Below are positions 48,930 to 63,448 of a stretch of DNA of 64,000 nt, piece by piece. The position numbers were made by a program, and so were the translations under genes. How positions within the stretch are numbered: the stretch's first letter is position 1; every line of letters starts with the position of its first letter. The notes beneath the pieces are model-generated. The model was not told the DNA's origin and made no database searches. It saw nothing but the letters and a program-made list of their open reading frames with translations. Source of the DNA: Pristionchus mayeri (Eukaryota > Nematoda > Chromadorea > Rhabditida > Neodiplogasteridae); NCBI GenBank assembly GCA_036245805.1, contig BTRK01000001.1:15066001-15130000 (forward strand). The letters are read 5' to 3'.

Positions 48930-49755
48930 AGCAAGGCGATAATAATATATTTACTGTTGTTCCTCGTAGATCCCTAGATCCCATGATGGCTAATGGAAAC
49001 TGCCGAAGAATAATGCCCATCCGTATCTGGTGTTAATGATCATGATAAACAAATATATTGAATCGTGGTCGATACACTTAATTTGTTTATACATAATCGT
49101 AGCGCCAAACCTGATTCTTGACTGCGGTGACAGCGTCCCCTTCTCTCCATCAATCTCACCTGGTTTCTATCACACTCTCTTTGCAAGGGTATAGTTAATA
49201 CTGAATGACGAGTCAGTCGTATCATTTCTACAACTCTACCATCAGGTTGGTCATAAAGTTTTGTCCAATTTTAACCAATGTGCATTATGACATCTCCCTT
49301 CGTTCGTTTTTGGCCAATCAACGTAGGTCTTTTAGTGGTAGATAGGGGCGTCTAAACTCTCTTAAGGTAACACTATCATAAATCTGCCCGACCAAAGAAA
49401 CGAATACAGCCATGTCCCAAACTTCATGTGACTGGCCTACACCCTGACTTTTTGAACGATCACCATTTCACTTGCAATAGGCCCAATCTTCGCCACAGTA
49501 GTAAAGCACGATGGTCATATGTCGCACCGGTAATATTGATACTGATCAGCCTCGAAGGGCATAATAGAGATCCCAGTTTGGGGATTCATGTTTGAGTATT
49601 ATGCGATTCAGATATCAATTGTGAATATCAATTCATCGATTTATCCATCTCATTCTTACTTGACGATTCTTATTTGGTATATGTTTGTAGAAACAAAACA
49701 CGGAATACAGTCAATTACGAAATTAATAACATAATAGAGATGACGCGATAAAGAA
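48930..49755. other. Intergenic between slt-1 and the first cathepsin; mariner-end relic
   Basis: At about 49244 the sequence reads CAGGTTGGTCATAAAGTTTT, resembling mariner terminal repeats, with no matching second end or intact frame. 48926-49030 probably contains the slt-1 3' UTR. Otherwise nothing is recognised. Confidence 0.4.
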
Positions 49756-49766
49756 GCAAATTGTTA

Positions 49767-49970
<204 letters not shown>

Positions 49971-50051
49971 TCAGCGGGAAACTCCAAATTCATCATACTC
50001 AGCATGTCTCAAGTAAATGATAGAGTGCAGTATAAATATAATAGTATCGTT

Positions 50052-50160
50052 TCTAGAGTTCCAAAATCAGGTATTAATCTCTTAATTTCCCACACTCTCT
50101 ACCGGTCGAGCGGCGAGAGAGTGTGGGAAATTAAGAGATGATTTTTTTGGAACTCTAATC
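50052..50160. repeat. 109-bp hairpin MITE in cathepsin A intron
   Basis: TAGAGTTCCAAAATCAG at about 50056 and its complement ending GGAACTCTA at 50157 enclose TTTCCCACACTCTCT / AGAGAGTGTGGGAAA, with loop ACCGGTCGAGCGGCG. The core matches the CTCTCTC-CCGGTC hairpin family scattered in the window. Confidence 0.8.
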
Positions 50161-51239
50161 TTCTGTTTCTCCAACTCGAACCTGTTCTTGACGATCCAAT
50201 AATCACCATCATCATCGTCGGTGCCGTATCTAACAACCAGAACTGCGTGATCAATTTGCGAGCTACACTCCTCCTCGTAGTAGGCTCCTGCAACGCAAGC
50301 ATTTGTTTATGATTCCACGAATGCACATATATTCATTTTCCCCATTATTTCACATTTATCCTTTCGCCTCTCGCCTGCGCCATCTAAAAACTGTTGCAGT
50401 CATCTCGAATATTTCAAGGGAATTGCTTTCTAAGCAATATACAGAATTGTCATACCATGCGCGTAGTACTGGAAGGATTCGTGATTAGCATCGATGGCGA
50501 CTGAGATGGGGCCGATGCTTGCAACAGCGTTCTGAGAATAGTCATGCTATTTTGAGAGAAATGCGATGCCACGCTCTTTTCTTTCTACGGACTATGTCAA
50601 CACAGCCAGAATAGAGAGTGTGTTTAAAGAAGAAACAATTAATTGCATTTTGCACTCAAATTATTATTTATGACCTAATCAGAAAGTAATCAAATGAAAA
50701 TTAACTTGATTTGGTTTATTGTCTGATTATCGGGAAAATATCGATAAGTATAACGCATTCATGTATTATCGTCTCTCACCGATTAGATAGACAAAACAAT
50801 AAGTTCGGGATTCTACTTTCACACCCCGCTGATCATTTCACCAACCTTGAGAGCCTCTTCATCCCCGCTTTCAATGCTCACAAATCCAGAATCCGTCTCT
50901 CCCACATCGCTTTGCTCGAATTGGCAAGTCTCGTCCTAAATGGGCAATGCAAAGATCCATGCCCTCGTCGAGGCCGGTCTCGCGGAAAAACTCGGCTAAC
51001 CTAATGGCAAGATCTTAGATAAACCCATATGATATTTGAAGTTTTTGAACATTCTAAAACAAATGATAATGAAAATACATCTCCACGATAGGGATACGAT
51101 TCTTCCGTGTCAATTCCTTCGTTGTCTCGAACGTAATCGAATGCCCTGCCAGGCCATCCTCCTGCGCAACCATTGTTCTGGAAAACAATCCATACTAATC
51201 ATTTTATTCCATACTAACCATTATATTTTGGAAAAAATT

Positions 51240-52550
51240 GTAAAAGAAAAGTTTTAAAAAAATATTATGATGTTTTGCCCAACTATGCTAATAATAATAT
51301 TAGTTTGGCAAGAAAGTAATGTTAGATTTGATGTTTGAGCCAGCCCAAATTCCTATTCGTTAAAGATCTAAAGCTGGCTCGGTAGCCCATATTAGGGGTT
51401 TACTTGGCCAATATAAACATATGTTCGAATCGCGTTCCGCTTTCCGCTATTCGGAAAAAAAAAACAATCTTACAAAATGAAATATTTTCACAAGTTTTAA
51501 AATTGCTTTCTGCCTTTTGTATTTCGAGGTGAAAAATAGCAGGATAATCTTATATAGTGGAGAGAGTAGCCCATTGGCAGTTCTCTCGAATAATATGTCT
51601 GGCTTAGTGCATTCCTCAATATAACATGATCTATAAGCCATTGAAAACAACGCTTACTGAGGAAACACTTGTCAAACGGCAATGTCTCTTGCTACAGGGA
51701 TCATTCAGCCTGGCTTCATTCCAAGTGTGCTTGCATGATGCACTGTGGAGCAACGTAATACAGAGGGATAATTCAACTCACTCTTCTTCTACTTCTTGAA
51801 AACATAGATTTTCATTATTGCCAAATTAATGGAAAAAATCGTCAAAATTTCATTTTTTGGTGCACATTGAACGGATGCATATTCTTACAAAGGAGGAATC
51901 ACCTGACTTAGCCCAGCCGAATATTTATAGATATAGAGTTGCTTTAACTGATAACCTCAAAAGTTAGATGGAATCAGGAATTTGAAAAAACCTTCAATTT
52001 TCGGTGTTCAAATTGCAGGGTCCGCGTAGTGAATGCTGCATGTTTTTGTAGACTTGTTATGATCTCATAAATACAATTTTAAGCTGATCATGAACAGTAC
52101 TCTTCCTTTTGCCCCACTTAAGATCTATACACCAATTGTTACGGATACACTATAAGGGCAAGTATTTATGTTGATTGTCTGAGAGAGTCGAGTTAAAAAA
52201 TGAGTGTATTTCCAGGCGGGCCTTTTGTAGCGGACCAGGTTCACATGTTGTATTGTAATGCACGTATGTCGTACTTTTCGCATATGACATAAGCTATGCC
52301 ATTTCTTAACTCTACCTGGATTGCTTGGCGATAACTGAGCCACATCAACTCTCAGTTGATGCATTTTTGAATTCGTCCTGTGGCCTGAATGCTAATTGAA
52401 TTCGTTAGAACGAATGTGCGATGGAAAGAGTATCCACGCACTCAACGAACATACACATCAAAATGATATTCAAGCTTCATCAAAATAGGGGGTATGAACA
52501 AAATCCAAAATTTGAAAATCTAACATTACTTTCTTACCAGTCTGATAGTT
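51240..52550. other. Enlarged intron of cathepsin A, no gene
   Basis: Part of the 2.3-kb intron 5 of the damaged cathepsin. AT-rich; no exon, RNA gene or clear element end except the mariner relic that follows at 52552. Confidence 0.5.
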
Positions 52551-52551
52551 A

Positions 52552-53441
52552 TCAGGTTGATGCAAAAGTTTCTTTCTTTTTTTTATTTTTCAAATTTCTG
52601 ATGGCGTGCGTAGGCGTTCACGATTTTCTAAAAAATATATGTTATGGCCGTGATAGTAGATTGCTTTCGTATGTTTGCGTAACGCATAAAGATTTTCGAA
52701 ACTTTCGAAAAAAAAATTTTCGAAACGAAACATAGGAAAATTGCAATTGTTTAACGTTTTTGTTTGGGTCCTGATTTTCTTATAATAGTGATGTACTTGA
52801 TCTGCGAATTAAAACAGCGCTAGGACAAGAGTTGATTCTTCAGATGAACACAATAAATCCGCATTCGAATGTGCGTCGGAAACAACGGACATCAAAAAGT
52901 GTTCCAGCGTCTCAAAATCATAGTTTCAAAAAATTCAGCTCATGAACCGCTGGGCGAATCCTTTTCTAATTATGCATGCATGCTTAATCAGTAAGGTACT
53001 TCAGAATAAATCGCAATTTATCCCTCATCATCTTCGCGCAAGAATACAGTGCTCATTAATTGAAATTCCAAAATTTTGAAACAGTCTATTTCTATATTTG
53101 GGCCAATGTTTCAAAGATAATATTCGTTGCAGGATGCTCTTATCGTGTCATACTACGAAACATAGTACTCCACAATAACGTGTCAAATTTAGCCCCACCA
53201 CTTTCCTCCTCGGAGCTTCGGGCGATTGAAAAGTCGGTTTTATAGACCTGGTTCGATTACTTCCCAATTAAGCTGTCCTATTCTCGCCGATCAAATCGGA
53301 TCAACATAGTGCCCGTTATAGAGTGGACTAATGCCGGTATCAACAGTGAAAAGTCATTAGTTGATTGGTCAAATGGAAAGAACTGGGGAAGCTAAAATGT
53401 TCCTTTCAGAAAAAAAGAAAGACACTTTTGCATCAACCTAA
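52552..53441. mobile_element. Decayed mariner-like element, 890 bp
   Basis: Terminal repeats TCAGGTTGATGCAAAAGT (left) and TTAGGTTGATGCAAAAGT (right, read in reverse) are flanked by TA dinucleotides (52550-52551, 53442-53443). The end resembles the widespread mariner pattern TTAGGTTGGTGCAAAAG. No transposase motif could be traced, so this is a deletion derivative or strongly decayed copy inside intron 5 of cathepsin A. Confidence 0.75.
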
Positions 53442-54389
53442 TATAACAACACACCAGTGGAGCAATCGACTAGATTCTGCTCGGAGAATTCGACAATGTC
53501 CCCTCCTTTCTTAATCACATGCTGACCCTCGAGAGCTCCTACTGCCGAGAAGGCATGATCCGCATGATCCTTGAATTACCAATTGTGCCCATGAAATTCG
53601 TGATTCGTCGTTGTGGTTTACTATACAAGTTATGTCTGCATTTCGAGATCCTGTATGCTACCTAACTATTCTGACTGGAGAGAAAGTTAGTAGAAGTAAG
53701 ATACTAATTTAATTCCCTGCAATATGATGCCAAACCGTAATATATTCTCAACATTTGAAGGTCGCATGGTTTTTGACTTGCGAAACTGCTCCCTTTTCTC
53801 GCCAATCGACTGCATCCGGTGCTTTGAAGTTGGGAGGAGCCTTGAACACAGGTGCATTGTTCGACCTGAAACGATTATAGATGACTGTGAGTCTGACCTG
53901 TAGATAACTTCTGAATGAATAGAAACATTCCTTGCAAATGCACAACTAACAGTAACCATACAGAAAGATCACTTTCTTACATATTCTCAGGTAAACGAGT
54001 TCCCAGTAGTCGTTGATACTCCTCAGGCGACTGAAATAATTCGCATTAGCTACGACTATGCCCGGACTAAAACAGTAATCTCACCAAAGCAGAGATGTGA
54101 CTGAATTTCATGTCGAAAGTCCTGCGTGGATTGGCATTGTGAGCCTTGATCCTCAAATGATCAGATTGTTATTTATTTTCATCTCCCATCACCAGTACTA
54201 AATTTTATGCAAACCCATAGCATAATTCTCAAACCTTTCCATGGTAGCTTTTTTTTCAGGTGTCGTCTTTTAAAATTATTCAAATAACATGGTGCAAATG
54301 TTAAACTAAAAATACGGATAACAAATTTGAATTATTCTAACCACCCACCATTCATGGTGTGCGTCTAATAGCATGATAGTATAATTGTA

Positions 54390-55623
54390 TTGGGGTGTCC
54401 GGAAAGTTCGTATAATGCTTCGGAAAAAAGTCAGTTCGCGATCAAATGCAGTGATTGCGCAATCTGTTTGTCAACAATGTATTGCATCATTCTGACGTTG
54501 AGTATTGAGAGGATTTAATCAGTCTCCTAGTTGCTACATTGATTCTTGTGATGGACTCCCATCTCTACCTCCGAGCAGTTTTACTTCATTACTATCGTCT
54601 TCGCCGATCCGTGAAGGAGGCCCACTCTGCCCTGGCCCAGTCGGAAGGAGCTGACGCCCCCTGCATACCCTTCTGCTATAAGTGGTTCTCCCGCTTCAAG
54701 AAAGGGGAGTTTGGTCTCGATGATCAACCCCGCTCTGGACGCCCTCCCTCCCTCGATCAGCCTCTTGTTCTCCGCACACTGAAGCGCAAGCCCATGGCCA
54801 GTGTGCGTGAGTTGAAGAAGGATACTGGTACTCCCAGATCAACGGTGTCCGATATCCTCCATCGATCTGGGAAGAAGCCGAAACTCCCCCATGACCTCTC
54901 CCCCGAACAGCTGAAAAATCGTGTTCAAGTCTGTCGGGAATTACTCCATCGTAGATCCAATCTTGGATGGGTCAATTCCATCATCGCTACAGATGAGAAG
55001 TGTATCACGTACGATAACCCTGTGAGGAGACTGCAATGGGTGGATGCAGATGAGAAGCCGACGCCCGTCCCGAAGAAGGAAGAGCACGGAAAGAAGGAAC
55101 TCCTCTGCTTCTTCTTCTCAGTGCTCGGTCCCATCTACTGGGAGATCCTCGCCCCTGGCACCATCATCAATGCCGACCTCTTCTCTGAACAACTGCAAGA
55201 TGTCGCGATCAGAGTCCCTCCCAGACTCCTGAACCAGGTCAAAATTCTTCTTCTGATGGACAATGCTCGCCCACATCGAGCGAAGATGACCCAGAAGAAA
55301 ATGGACGAGCTGAAGATCGAGAGAATTCCCCATCCACTGTATTCCCCGGATCTCTCCCCATGCGACTACCACTGCTTCCGCTCTCTCTCTCTCTGACTTC
55401 TGCAAAGGAAAGAAGTTCAAGAATCGGGATGAAGTTGTGAGGGCTTTCGTGAACTGGGCGGTCTCGAAGAAACCCGCATTCTGGAAGAGAGGAATCGAGA
55501 CCCTGCCCAATCGCTGGAGGGAGGTAGTGAGAAAGAAGGGGCCATACATTGGTCACTGAGAATTGTAAAGCATTGAATAAAAAATGAAAACAAAAAATTA
55601 TACGAACTTTCCGGACACCCCAA
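54390..55623 (+). mobile_element. mariner transposon, near-intact, 1234 bp
   Basis: Perfect 27-bp terminal inverted repeats, starting TTGGGGTGTCCGGAAAGTTC, are flanked by a TA target duplication (54388-54389 and 55624-55625). The element holds a single transposase gene. The exact terminal repeats and single coding lesion suggest recent arrival. It lies just upstream of the remnant first exon of cathepsin A. Confidence 0.95.
54539..55559 (+). pseudogene. mariner transposase with one frameshift
   Basis: Frame 54539-55396 (285 codons) carries the N-terminal helix-turn-helix region (KWFSRFKKGEFGLDDQPRSG, the DQPRSGRP motif typical of mariners), then catalytic residues in ATDEKCI, LLLMDNARPH and YSPDLSPCD. 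There are 34 residues between the second and third Asp, the mariner D,D34D signature. In the CT-run at about 55380-55394 the frame shifts, and the expected C-terminus continues in another frame (KGKKFKNRDEVVRAF, NRWREVVRKKGPYIGH) to a stop at 55557-55559. One dinucleotide slippage in the CT-run is the only visible lesion. Base composition is more GC-rich than the surroundings. Confidence 0.9.
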
Positions 55624-55783
55624 TAGTTTGTAAAACAAGGTTTCAGATGACAAGTCGAGATGTTAAAGTACGTGAAGCATCGAACGTCATGCAAGTGAAA
55701 ATTGCTACGCGTATACATCATACCGTTATATCGAATCAGTGGGACTGGGAATTATGAGTTGGCGACAGAGTGGTAGCGAACAT

Positions 55784-55855
55784 GACTGCTTGGCGCAATG
55801 GTAGCGCGTTCGACTCCAGATCGAAAGGTTGGGCGTTCGATCCGCTCAGTGGTCA
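55784..55855 (+). tRNA. tRNA-Trp (CCA anticodon)
   Basis: Acceptor stem GACTGCT/AGTGGTC (two G-U pairs), D arm with AATGGTAGCGC, anticodon stem TTCGA/TCGAA with loop CTCCAGA (anticodon CCA), T arm GGGCG-TTCGATC-CGCTC and discriminator A. There is no intron. A TTTT Pol III terminator follows at 55861-55864. All arms fold, so it is probably functional. Confidence 0.95.
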
Positions 55856-56110
55856 GAATCTTTTGCAGTATTTTCTACTCATCTTGAGCTCAAATTCTCA
55901 TGTGTTAGAATACATTGTGCTTATCGTGCATGTTTATCAGTAATCTGAAAAATATACCGCCCTCTCCAATTTATCGTGTTATTAGGAAAGATTACAAATT
56001 CAGAACAACCACGTATCCCACACAAAATACATAATCTGAATGATTGAGAGATTAGGTGATTAGAAGCATTATCAGTTCCATATGGCTACTGCCAGACTTA
56101 GTATCGCAGA
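55856..56110. other. Spacer between tRNA-Trp and cathepsin B 3' end
   Basis: AT-rich, no feature recognised other than the Pol III terminator. It presumably includes the 3' UTR of the cathepsin gene on the minus strand. Confidence 0.5.
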
Positions 56111-58382
<2,272 letters not shown>

Positions 58383-58389
58383 TGTAGAA

Positions 58390-58860
58390 TCTTAAAGGTA
58401 TTCTACCAGAAAATGCAATGGGTCGTATACGACGATCAATTAGAGATTGTATTATTAGCAAATAACATTACTATAGTAAATATATTCGCAAGTGATACTA
58501 CGGCGAGAATAACGGAAATGTGATAATGCTTATTCGAGTCTGTTATTAGCATCCAATTGCGCAATTATAATTAACATGATACCGAAAGTTTTATTACTCC
58601 TAACATCGAGGATGAAAGTGAAGGGTAGGGGTGAGGGGAGCCTTTTATTCACTGACTAAAACACCAGGAGAAAATAATGATTAAGAAATGAGAATCACTC
58701 CACAAACAAGTCAAGTATTGTCAATATTTGCTCGATCATTACTCATTTTGAAATGCATATTTTTATAATACCAATGACATATACGTGTTAACAAATCAAC
58801 GAACTTGATAAATTTCATGTACAAATTGTTCAACAATTTTAAATAATTTTCACTCTGCTA
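58390..58860. other. Intergenic between cathepsin B and the RING gene
   Basis: AT-rich; no exon or RNA gene recognised. It contains the 5' flank of cathepsin B and the probable 3' UTR of the RING-H2 gene. Confidence 0.5.
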
Positions 58861-58866
58861 CCTAAT

Positions 58867-60001
58867 TCAATCTTCTTCTTCCAACGTCGACTCTTCAGAA
58901 TCAGATTTATCTTCGTCATCTTCGTCTTTCTGATTAGTTTTTTTAATGAACAACACTAATTTCATAATACGTAGTCATGACATAATGCCCAATACTCCGA
59001 ATATTTTCGAATCAATCGGAAAACATAACGCACTTTCGAAATATCTTCCCCAAAATGAAGAAACATTACTTCTCATCCGCTAGAACTACTGTTTGTCGAT
59101 ACAGAAAAAAAACAAAAATTCAAAATACCTTCTCTAAAATGAATTGGAAATATTCTTCAGCAGCCTCGGATCTTCTCCGTATCTTCTCCAATTCCTGTTC
59201 GATATCATCGATCCATTCCTGGTTTTTGCTCTCTTTCACTGCCTGATTCCTCTCCTTGTTTAGACCAAGGGTCAAATATCTGAAATATAGGAATCCACAA
59301 TTGATTATATTTTTTAATTGTTCGAATATTTCTATATGCAAATCCAGTAATCGGATACGGTTTGAAAATGCGTTTGTCGAAATTACCCGCAGTTAGTGAT
59401 ATTGGCTTGGACGTGGTCCACGGGACAAATCGTTCCCTTTTCCATTAGCTCGTCCTGAAATTAGATTCATGACACTCAAATTGGTAACTAACAACTATAT
59501 GTGCAAAAATAGTACATTCATATCAGATATCTGGCCAAATGATATGTCAATCAAACCGCTTCTCACATTTCTCAGTTCGAATGGATAAGTCCTAGCAATC
59601 CTCGTTCCTCCCTCATCAACAGTGCCCGATACTGAAGCATTGCACAACACGCATTTCATGTCCTGAATTTTCATATTTTCATTCACTCGACCAATTTATA
59701 GTTCGACGAATTAAAAAATTTAACGTGAAAACGCTGAGGGAAAAGTCATACATTCTTCGATTCGAGCCACTTCAATACGCAGGTTCGATGGAACTTGTGA
59801 TTACACGGAATGTGCGAAGCAGTTCTCTGCATGAAAATTCGGTTTAGCACTGATTCTTTATATTATAATCAAAATTCGAAAGAATTTACAAGAGTTTACC
59901 TTCATTGACAGCAGTTCTAGGCAAATTCGGCAAGTGTCAACGTTAATGTCGTCGGATTGTTGATTAGCAGAAGGAAATTCCGCGAAAATTGGAGTAGACA
60001 T
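58867..60001 (-). CDS. RING-H2 zinc-finger protein, 6 exons
   Basis: Exons (minus): 59900-60001, 59752-59826, 59567-59662, 59387-59454, 59129-59279, 58867-58929. All phases agree; 184 residues. The RING-H2 domain spans about residues 23-66: CRIC, then PCNHKFHRTCVLKWL, then CVLC, the Cys3-His2-Cys3 pattern of E3 ubiquitin ligases. The later part has another two Cys (ICPVDH, NCG), then a charged helix (EWIDDIEQELEKIRRRSEAA) likely to form a coiled coil, and an acidic tail (KDEDDEDKSDSEESTLEEED). No signal peptide or membrane segment is seen. Probable ubiquitin ligase; partner unknown. Confidence 0.85.
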
Positions 60002-60309
60002 GATCAAAATAGTTACTATTCATGTGCGGTCGCAGTAGAGATGAGCCATGTGAAAGCATAGTCAGTGGGTGCAAGCGGGAAATGTATTTCGAAGAGAGAA
60101 GGACGCGCGAGAAAAAAGTCGCGACGCGTGGCCGCAACGCGTGTGGTTGGCGCGAATTGTTTATTGCAAAGTGGGAAAGCGAATAAAACACCTCGCTCTG
60201 AAAACATAGACGCAGGAAATTCGTACTGTTTTACTGCTCCAATGCATTAGCTAGATCTTTATCATGGAGGAATCAGAAACTAGATCTTTATCAGGGATAA
60301 ATAAGCAAT

Positions 60310-61672
60310 TCACACATCACAACTATGGTATTCCCAGTGATCCAAGTGAAATTCAGTAGGCGCTTTTCTTCTATCAGATTTCATAGCACGTAACGCCGGG
60401 TAGTATTGCATATCCTCTTCATGCTCGGGTAGATCATTCTCGAAGATACCGGGTCGCTGACTGTTATTTAGGCGATTTGGCGAAGATCGATACGTATGGC
60501 AAGGTGTGGAGTTTCCATATGTGACGTATTGTTCTTCGTTCGGATTCTCGTATATCTCCTCCAGATCGATGGTCGGTAGGTCAAAGTGACGATCGAATTT
60601 GAGAGAACTGTCTCGTTGTTTGTGGAATGGTTGAGCATGGTTGTCGAAATGATCGAAGAGATTGCTCTCATTCAGCGAAGGTAATCTATTGAATTGATCG
60701 TCCTTGCTTGAGAAGACGCTGAAACGCGATATTTGAACCCGTATAATCATTGTACACGCAAAAAAAAAACACAACAAATGCAAAAATTGTCATGAAGACT
60801 TACGAATTTCGGTGCTTGAGCTCTGCGACAACGCGTTTCCAATTATCATCAACTAAAAATATTTAAATTAAAATGAAAAACTAACTTTTATCTCGCGTCC
60901 TGGATGTTCAAAGCGGCAATTAATGGTAATTAAAAATATGGCAAAACGATCGGTCCCGGTGAGGCTCGAACTCACGACCTTCAGAATATGAGACTGACGC
61001 GCTGCCTACTGCGCTACGGAAGCAGACGTACAATTGGTTGATTCAATTGTATACCCCTTTTCTCAAACGCCATTCCAAGGTTCAGTGTGGAGAAAACTAG
61101 TTTGTCAAGCCATTTCCTAGCTCCACAAATCTCCATTTTCTACTTACCATAATTTACTTCTCCACTAGTCCTTCTTCGTTCTGTAAGGCATTTCGGCGAT
61201 TGCTCTCCTGGAGAGGCTCTTGTCGCTGTACAGATGACAGGTTCATTTTACTTGTGACATCACATCACTTACCATCATTTTCGTATCTGATTGTCATCAT
61301 TGTTCCTCGGAGATTCTTCGGAAGTTCATTTTCATCAAGAAGGTCGAACAGCTTCATATAGGTATCGCTCCAACCTTTCAGTCTTATTGGTTCACCGAAT
61401 GGAGTAGATGGAGATACTGATAATGTTTAAGTTAATACTCCTAGAATCTGTATTTCCATGTTAATTGTAAATTGAGCATCAATTAGAAAACAACTCACTC
61501 GATTCAGGCGATTTCCTAATCTTCAAGGGAGAAGAAAATTCGTCAAATGAACAGCGGCCGAATTCTCGCAGAGAACAACAGTAACTGAGTATTGCAATAT
61601 TTTACAATATTTTGAAAATGGAAACACCTCGATTTATTAGTTACACAAGTTTTTCTAAATAAAATACCTCAT
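60310..61672 (-). CDS. Unrecognised 256-residue protein, 6 exons
   Basis: Exons (minus): 61668-61672, 61499-61584, 61273-61416, 61148-61225, 60804-60852, 60310-60718. Phases agree, including a 5-nt first exon (ATGAG), which is the least certain part. The product is hydrophilic and polar. Landmarks are RCSFDEFSSPLKIRKSPES, GWSDTYMKLFDLLDENELP, DDNWKRVVAELKHRNSVF, then a long Asn/Asp/His-rich last exon ending FHLDHWEYHSCDV. No known domain, signal peptide or membrane span. The SP/RRTS-type motifs suggest a phosphorylated, possibly cytoplasmic or nuclear protein (inference). Intron 4 contains a tRNA-Met-like gene on the same strand. Confidence 0.7.
60951..61023 (-). tRNA. tRNA-Met (CAT), elongator type, slightly degenerate
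   Basis: Minus strand: GCTTCCG acceptor, D arm GCGC-AGTAGGCA-GCGC, anticodon arm TCAGT-CTCATAT-TCTGA (anticodon CAT), variable AGGTC, T arm GTGAG-TTCGAGC-CTCAC, acceptor CGGGACC, discriminator G. The core matches eukaryotic elongator Met tRNAs. Departures: a C-C mismatch at the second acceptor pair, U instead of A at loop position 38, and G at the discriminator. TTTT follows (60943-60946). It is nested in an intron of the surrounding gene; it may be a diverging or dying copy. Confidence 0.8.
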
Positions 61673-61859
61673 GTTAATCTCGGATCACTATTCCGATATC
61701 AATAGATCACTGCAATCACAAAATGTGCAAAAACACGTTTAGTTGGGGTCGATATTCGTAGATAAACGTCGACAAGCACATTATACACGATCCATAACGA
61801 TTTTTCAAACACGCAGCGGAAAATATTTATCGAAAATCGAACGTAAAAATCGGAAAAGT

Positions 61860-62977
61860 TCAATTGGCATGTGGATCGCACTTTCCAGTGGCGTCTCGGC
61901 AGTAGCAGGTGTTCTGAAAATTCACTTTTCTCCATCTCTCTCTCTCTCTCTTTCTCCCTCTCCACATTCCTCTCGCTCTCTCATTCTCCCTACAAAATTG
62001 TTTGGATTCAGAAGAATTGTCTACATTTTCCATCTCACTCTCTCCAGATTCCATACTCTCTTATCGATGAAAAGTGGTGTGGATTTCCATGGAATTCCAG
62101 GATGAACTATCCATTATGTTTGATCAGCTCGTTCCCGGGGTTTCCCACGCAATTCAACCTGAAAATGTGATTGAAAATGCAATCAATCGACTGTAATTTT
62201 GATTACAATATAAATTAAACACCGACCACCGTGCAGTATTCCTTGCCCTCGAAAGATTCTTTCTGCACCCGAAGATTCCCGGAATCGTCTTCGTCCTAAG
62301 AAAACTCTCAATTTGAAGCCTCATTCACCGCACGTCGACCATTTCTGAGAGCGATTCTCAACATTTTAAGATCTAACACTTTTGTTCAGGTTCTTACACA
62401 ATCCCAATCGTTCTGAATATGAACAATACAACTTGCTGGAAATCTAATCAATAGAAAAAAGTTGCCAAAATACAACTACACGTGTCTGAAGGAATCTATC
62501 ATTGATGTTCTGAAGGAATATCGCAATATCTGAAGGAAGCAAGGAATACATGAAGGAATATGTGTTGTGTAATCTGTGAGCCAGTGCAAAAGGAATAATC
62601 AATGCCTTTCAATAGTACAAATTGCTGTTTACCAATATTTCTTGCAGCAAGATCCCTCTCCGGGACACTCGACGAAACCATATGTGCTGACTCCACCTAA
62701 ACTCTGTTATTTCATTTAGAAAATTTAATAAATGTAAGAAACGTTTTAACAATTATGATATATTTCTAGAGTCGGAGAGCCAATGACCCTATCTCTTCAT
62801 GTTACACACTCATTCGTTTGGTTGAGTTGCTTGTCGAGAGGGTGCCATTTGTCGGAGTTACCGTGGAATCGTGTATCGAACAACAATACCTTCTCCCTCA
62901 GCTTGGTGCACTCCTTTGTAGCAGTTGAGTGCGAGTGCGGAGCAGAGAAGGAGAACAAAGATAACTACTCTAAGCAT
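61860..62977 (-). CDS. Small secreted cysteine-rich protein, ET-module-like
   Basis: Exons (minus): 62890-62977, 62633-62696, 62230-62295, 62149-62158 (uncertain), 61860-61913. Phases agree; about 93 residues. The signal peptide is MLRVVIFVLLLCSALA, then LNCYKGV, ECPGEGSCCKKY, FGCRKN and CYCRDATGKCDPHAN. A leading CYxG, a central C..CC and a C-terminal CxC...C pattern match nematode ET modules, small disulphide-rich secreted domains of unknown role. The fourth exon is only 10 nt by this model. A longer version running to GNPGNELIKHNG meets a TAG, so the 3' part of the model needs transcript support. Confidence 0.6.
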
Positions 62978-62989
62978 CTAAAAATGACT

Positions 62990-63445
62990 ATATTAGAAAT
63001 GGGAACGCGCACTCTTGTACATTCGAATCTATAAGAATTCTAATAGAGATATTACACATTTTCCCGTGTGATTCAATACAATGTAGCACTATAGTAAGCA
63101 AAGAAAAAAATACTATCATTCATTTTGCAAATAATTCTTCACATAATGTGACCATGATATAATATAAATTGTAATCAAAGAGGAGGTGATTGAGATGTTT
63201 ATGCTCGTACATGTGTTAACAACGAGTTTGTGAAAACTCGTAAGTAAATTAATGAATGGATTGATTAGGTTAACATACACGATGTATCATTCCAAATCCA
63301 ATGCGCTGAAAAATAATACTCGATATGTCGACTAAACATTCATTCCGATATTTCAGTGATTACTCGCCAAATGTTTTAATAATAGATAATCGATATAATT
63401 GTAAAGAGGGCATATCATTCCTTATTGATGCAACAATAATACGAA
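62990..63445. other. Intergenic, AT-rich
   Basis: No exon or repeat recognised between the ET-module-like gene and the terminal exon at 63449-63622. Confidence 0.5.
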
Positions 63446-63448
63446 ACA

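Noticed and set aside
55044..55232. Alternative frames inside the mariner transposase
   Set aside because: They are out of frame with the conserved D,D34D transposase.
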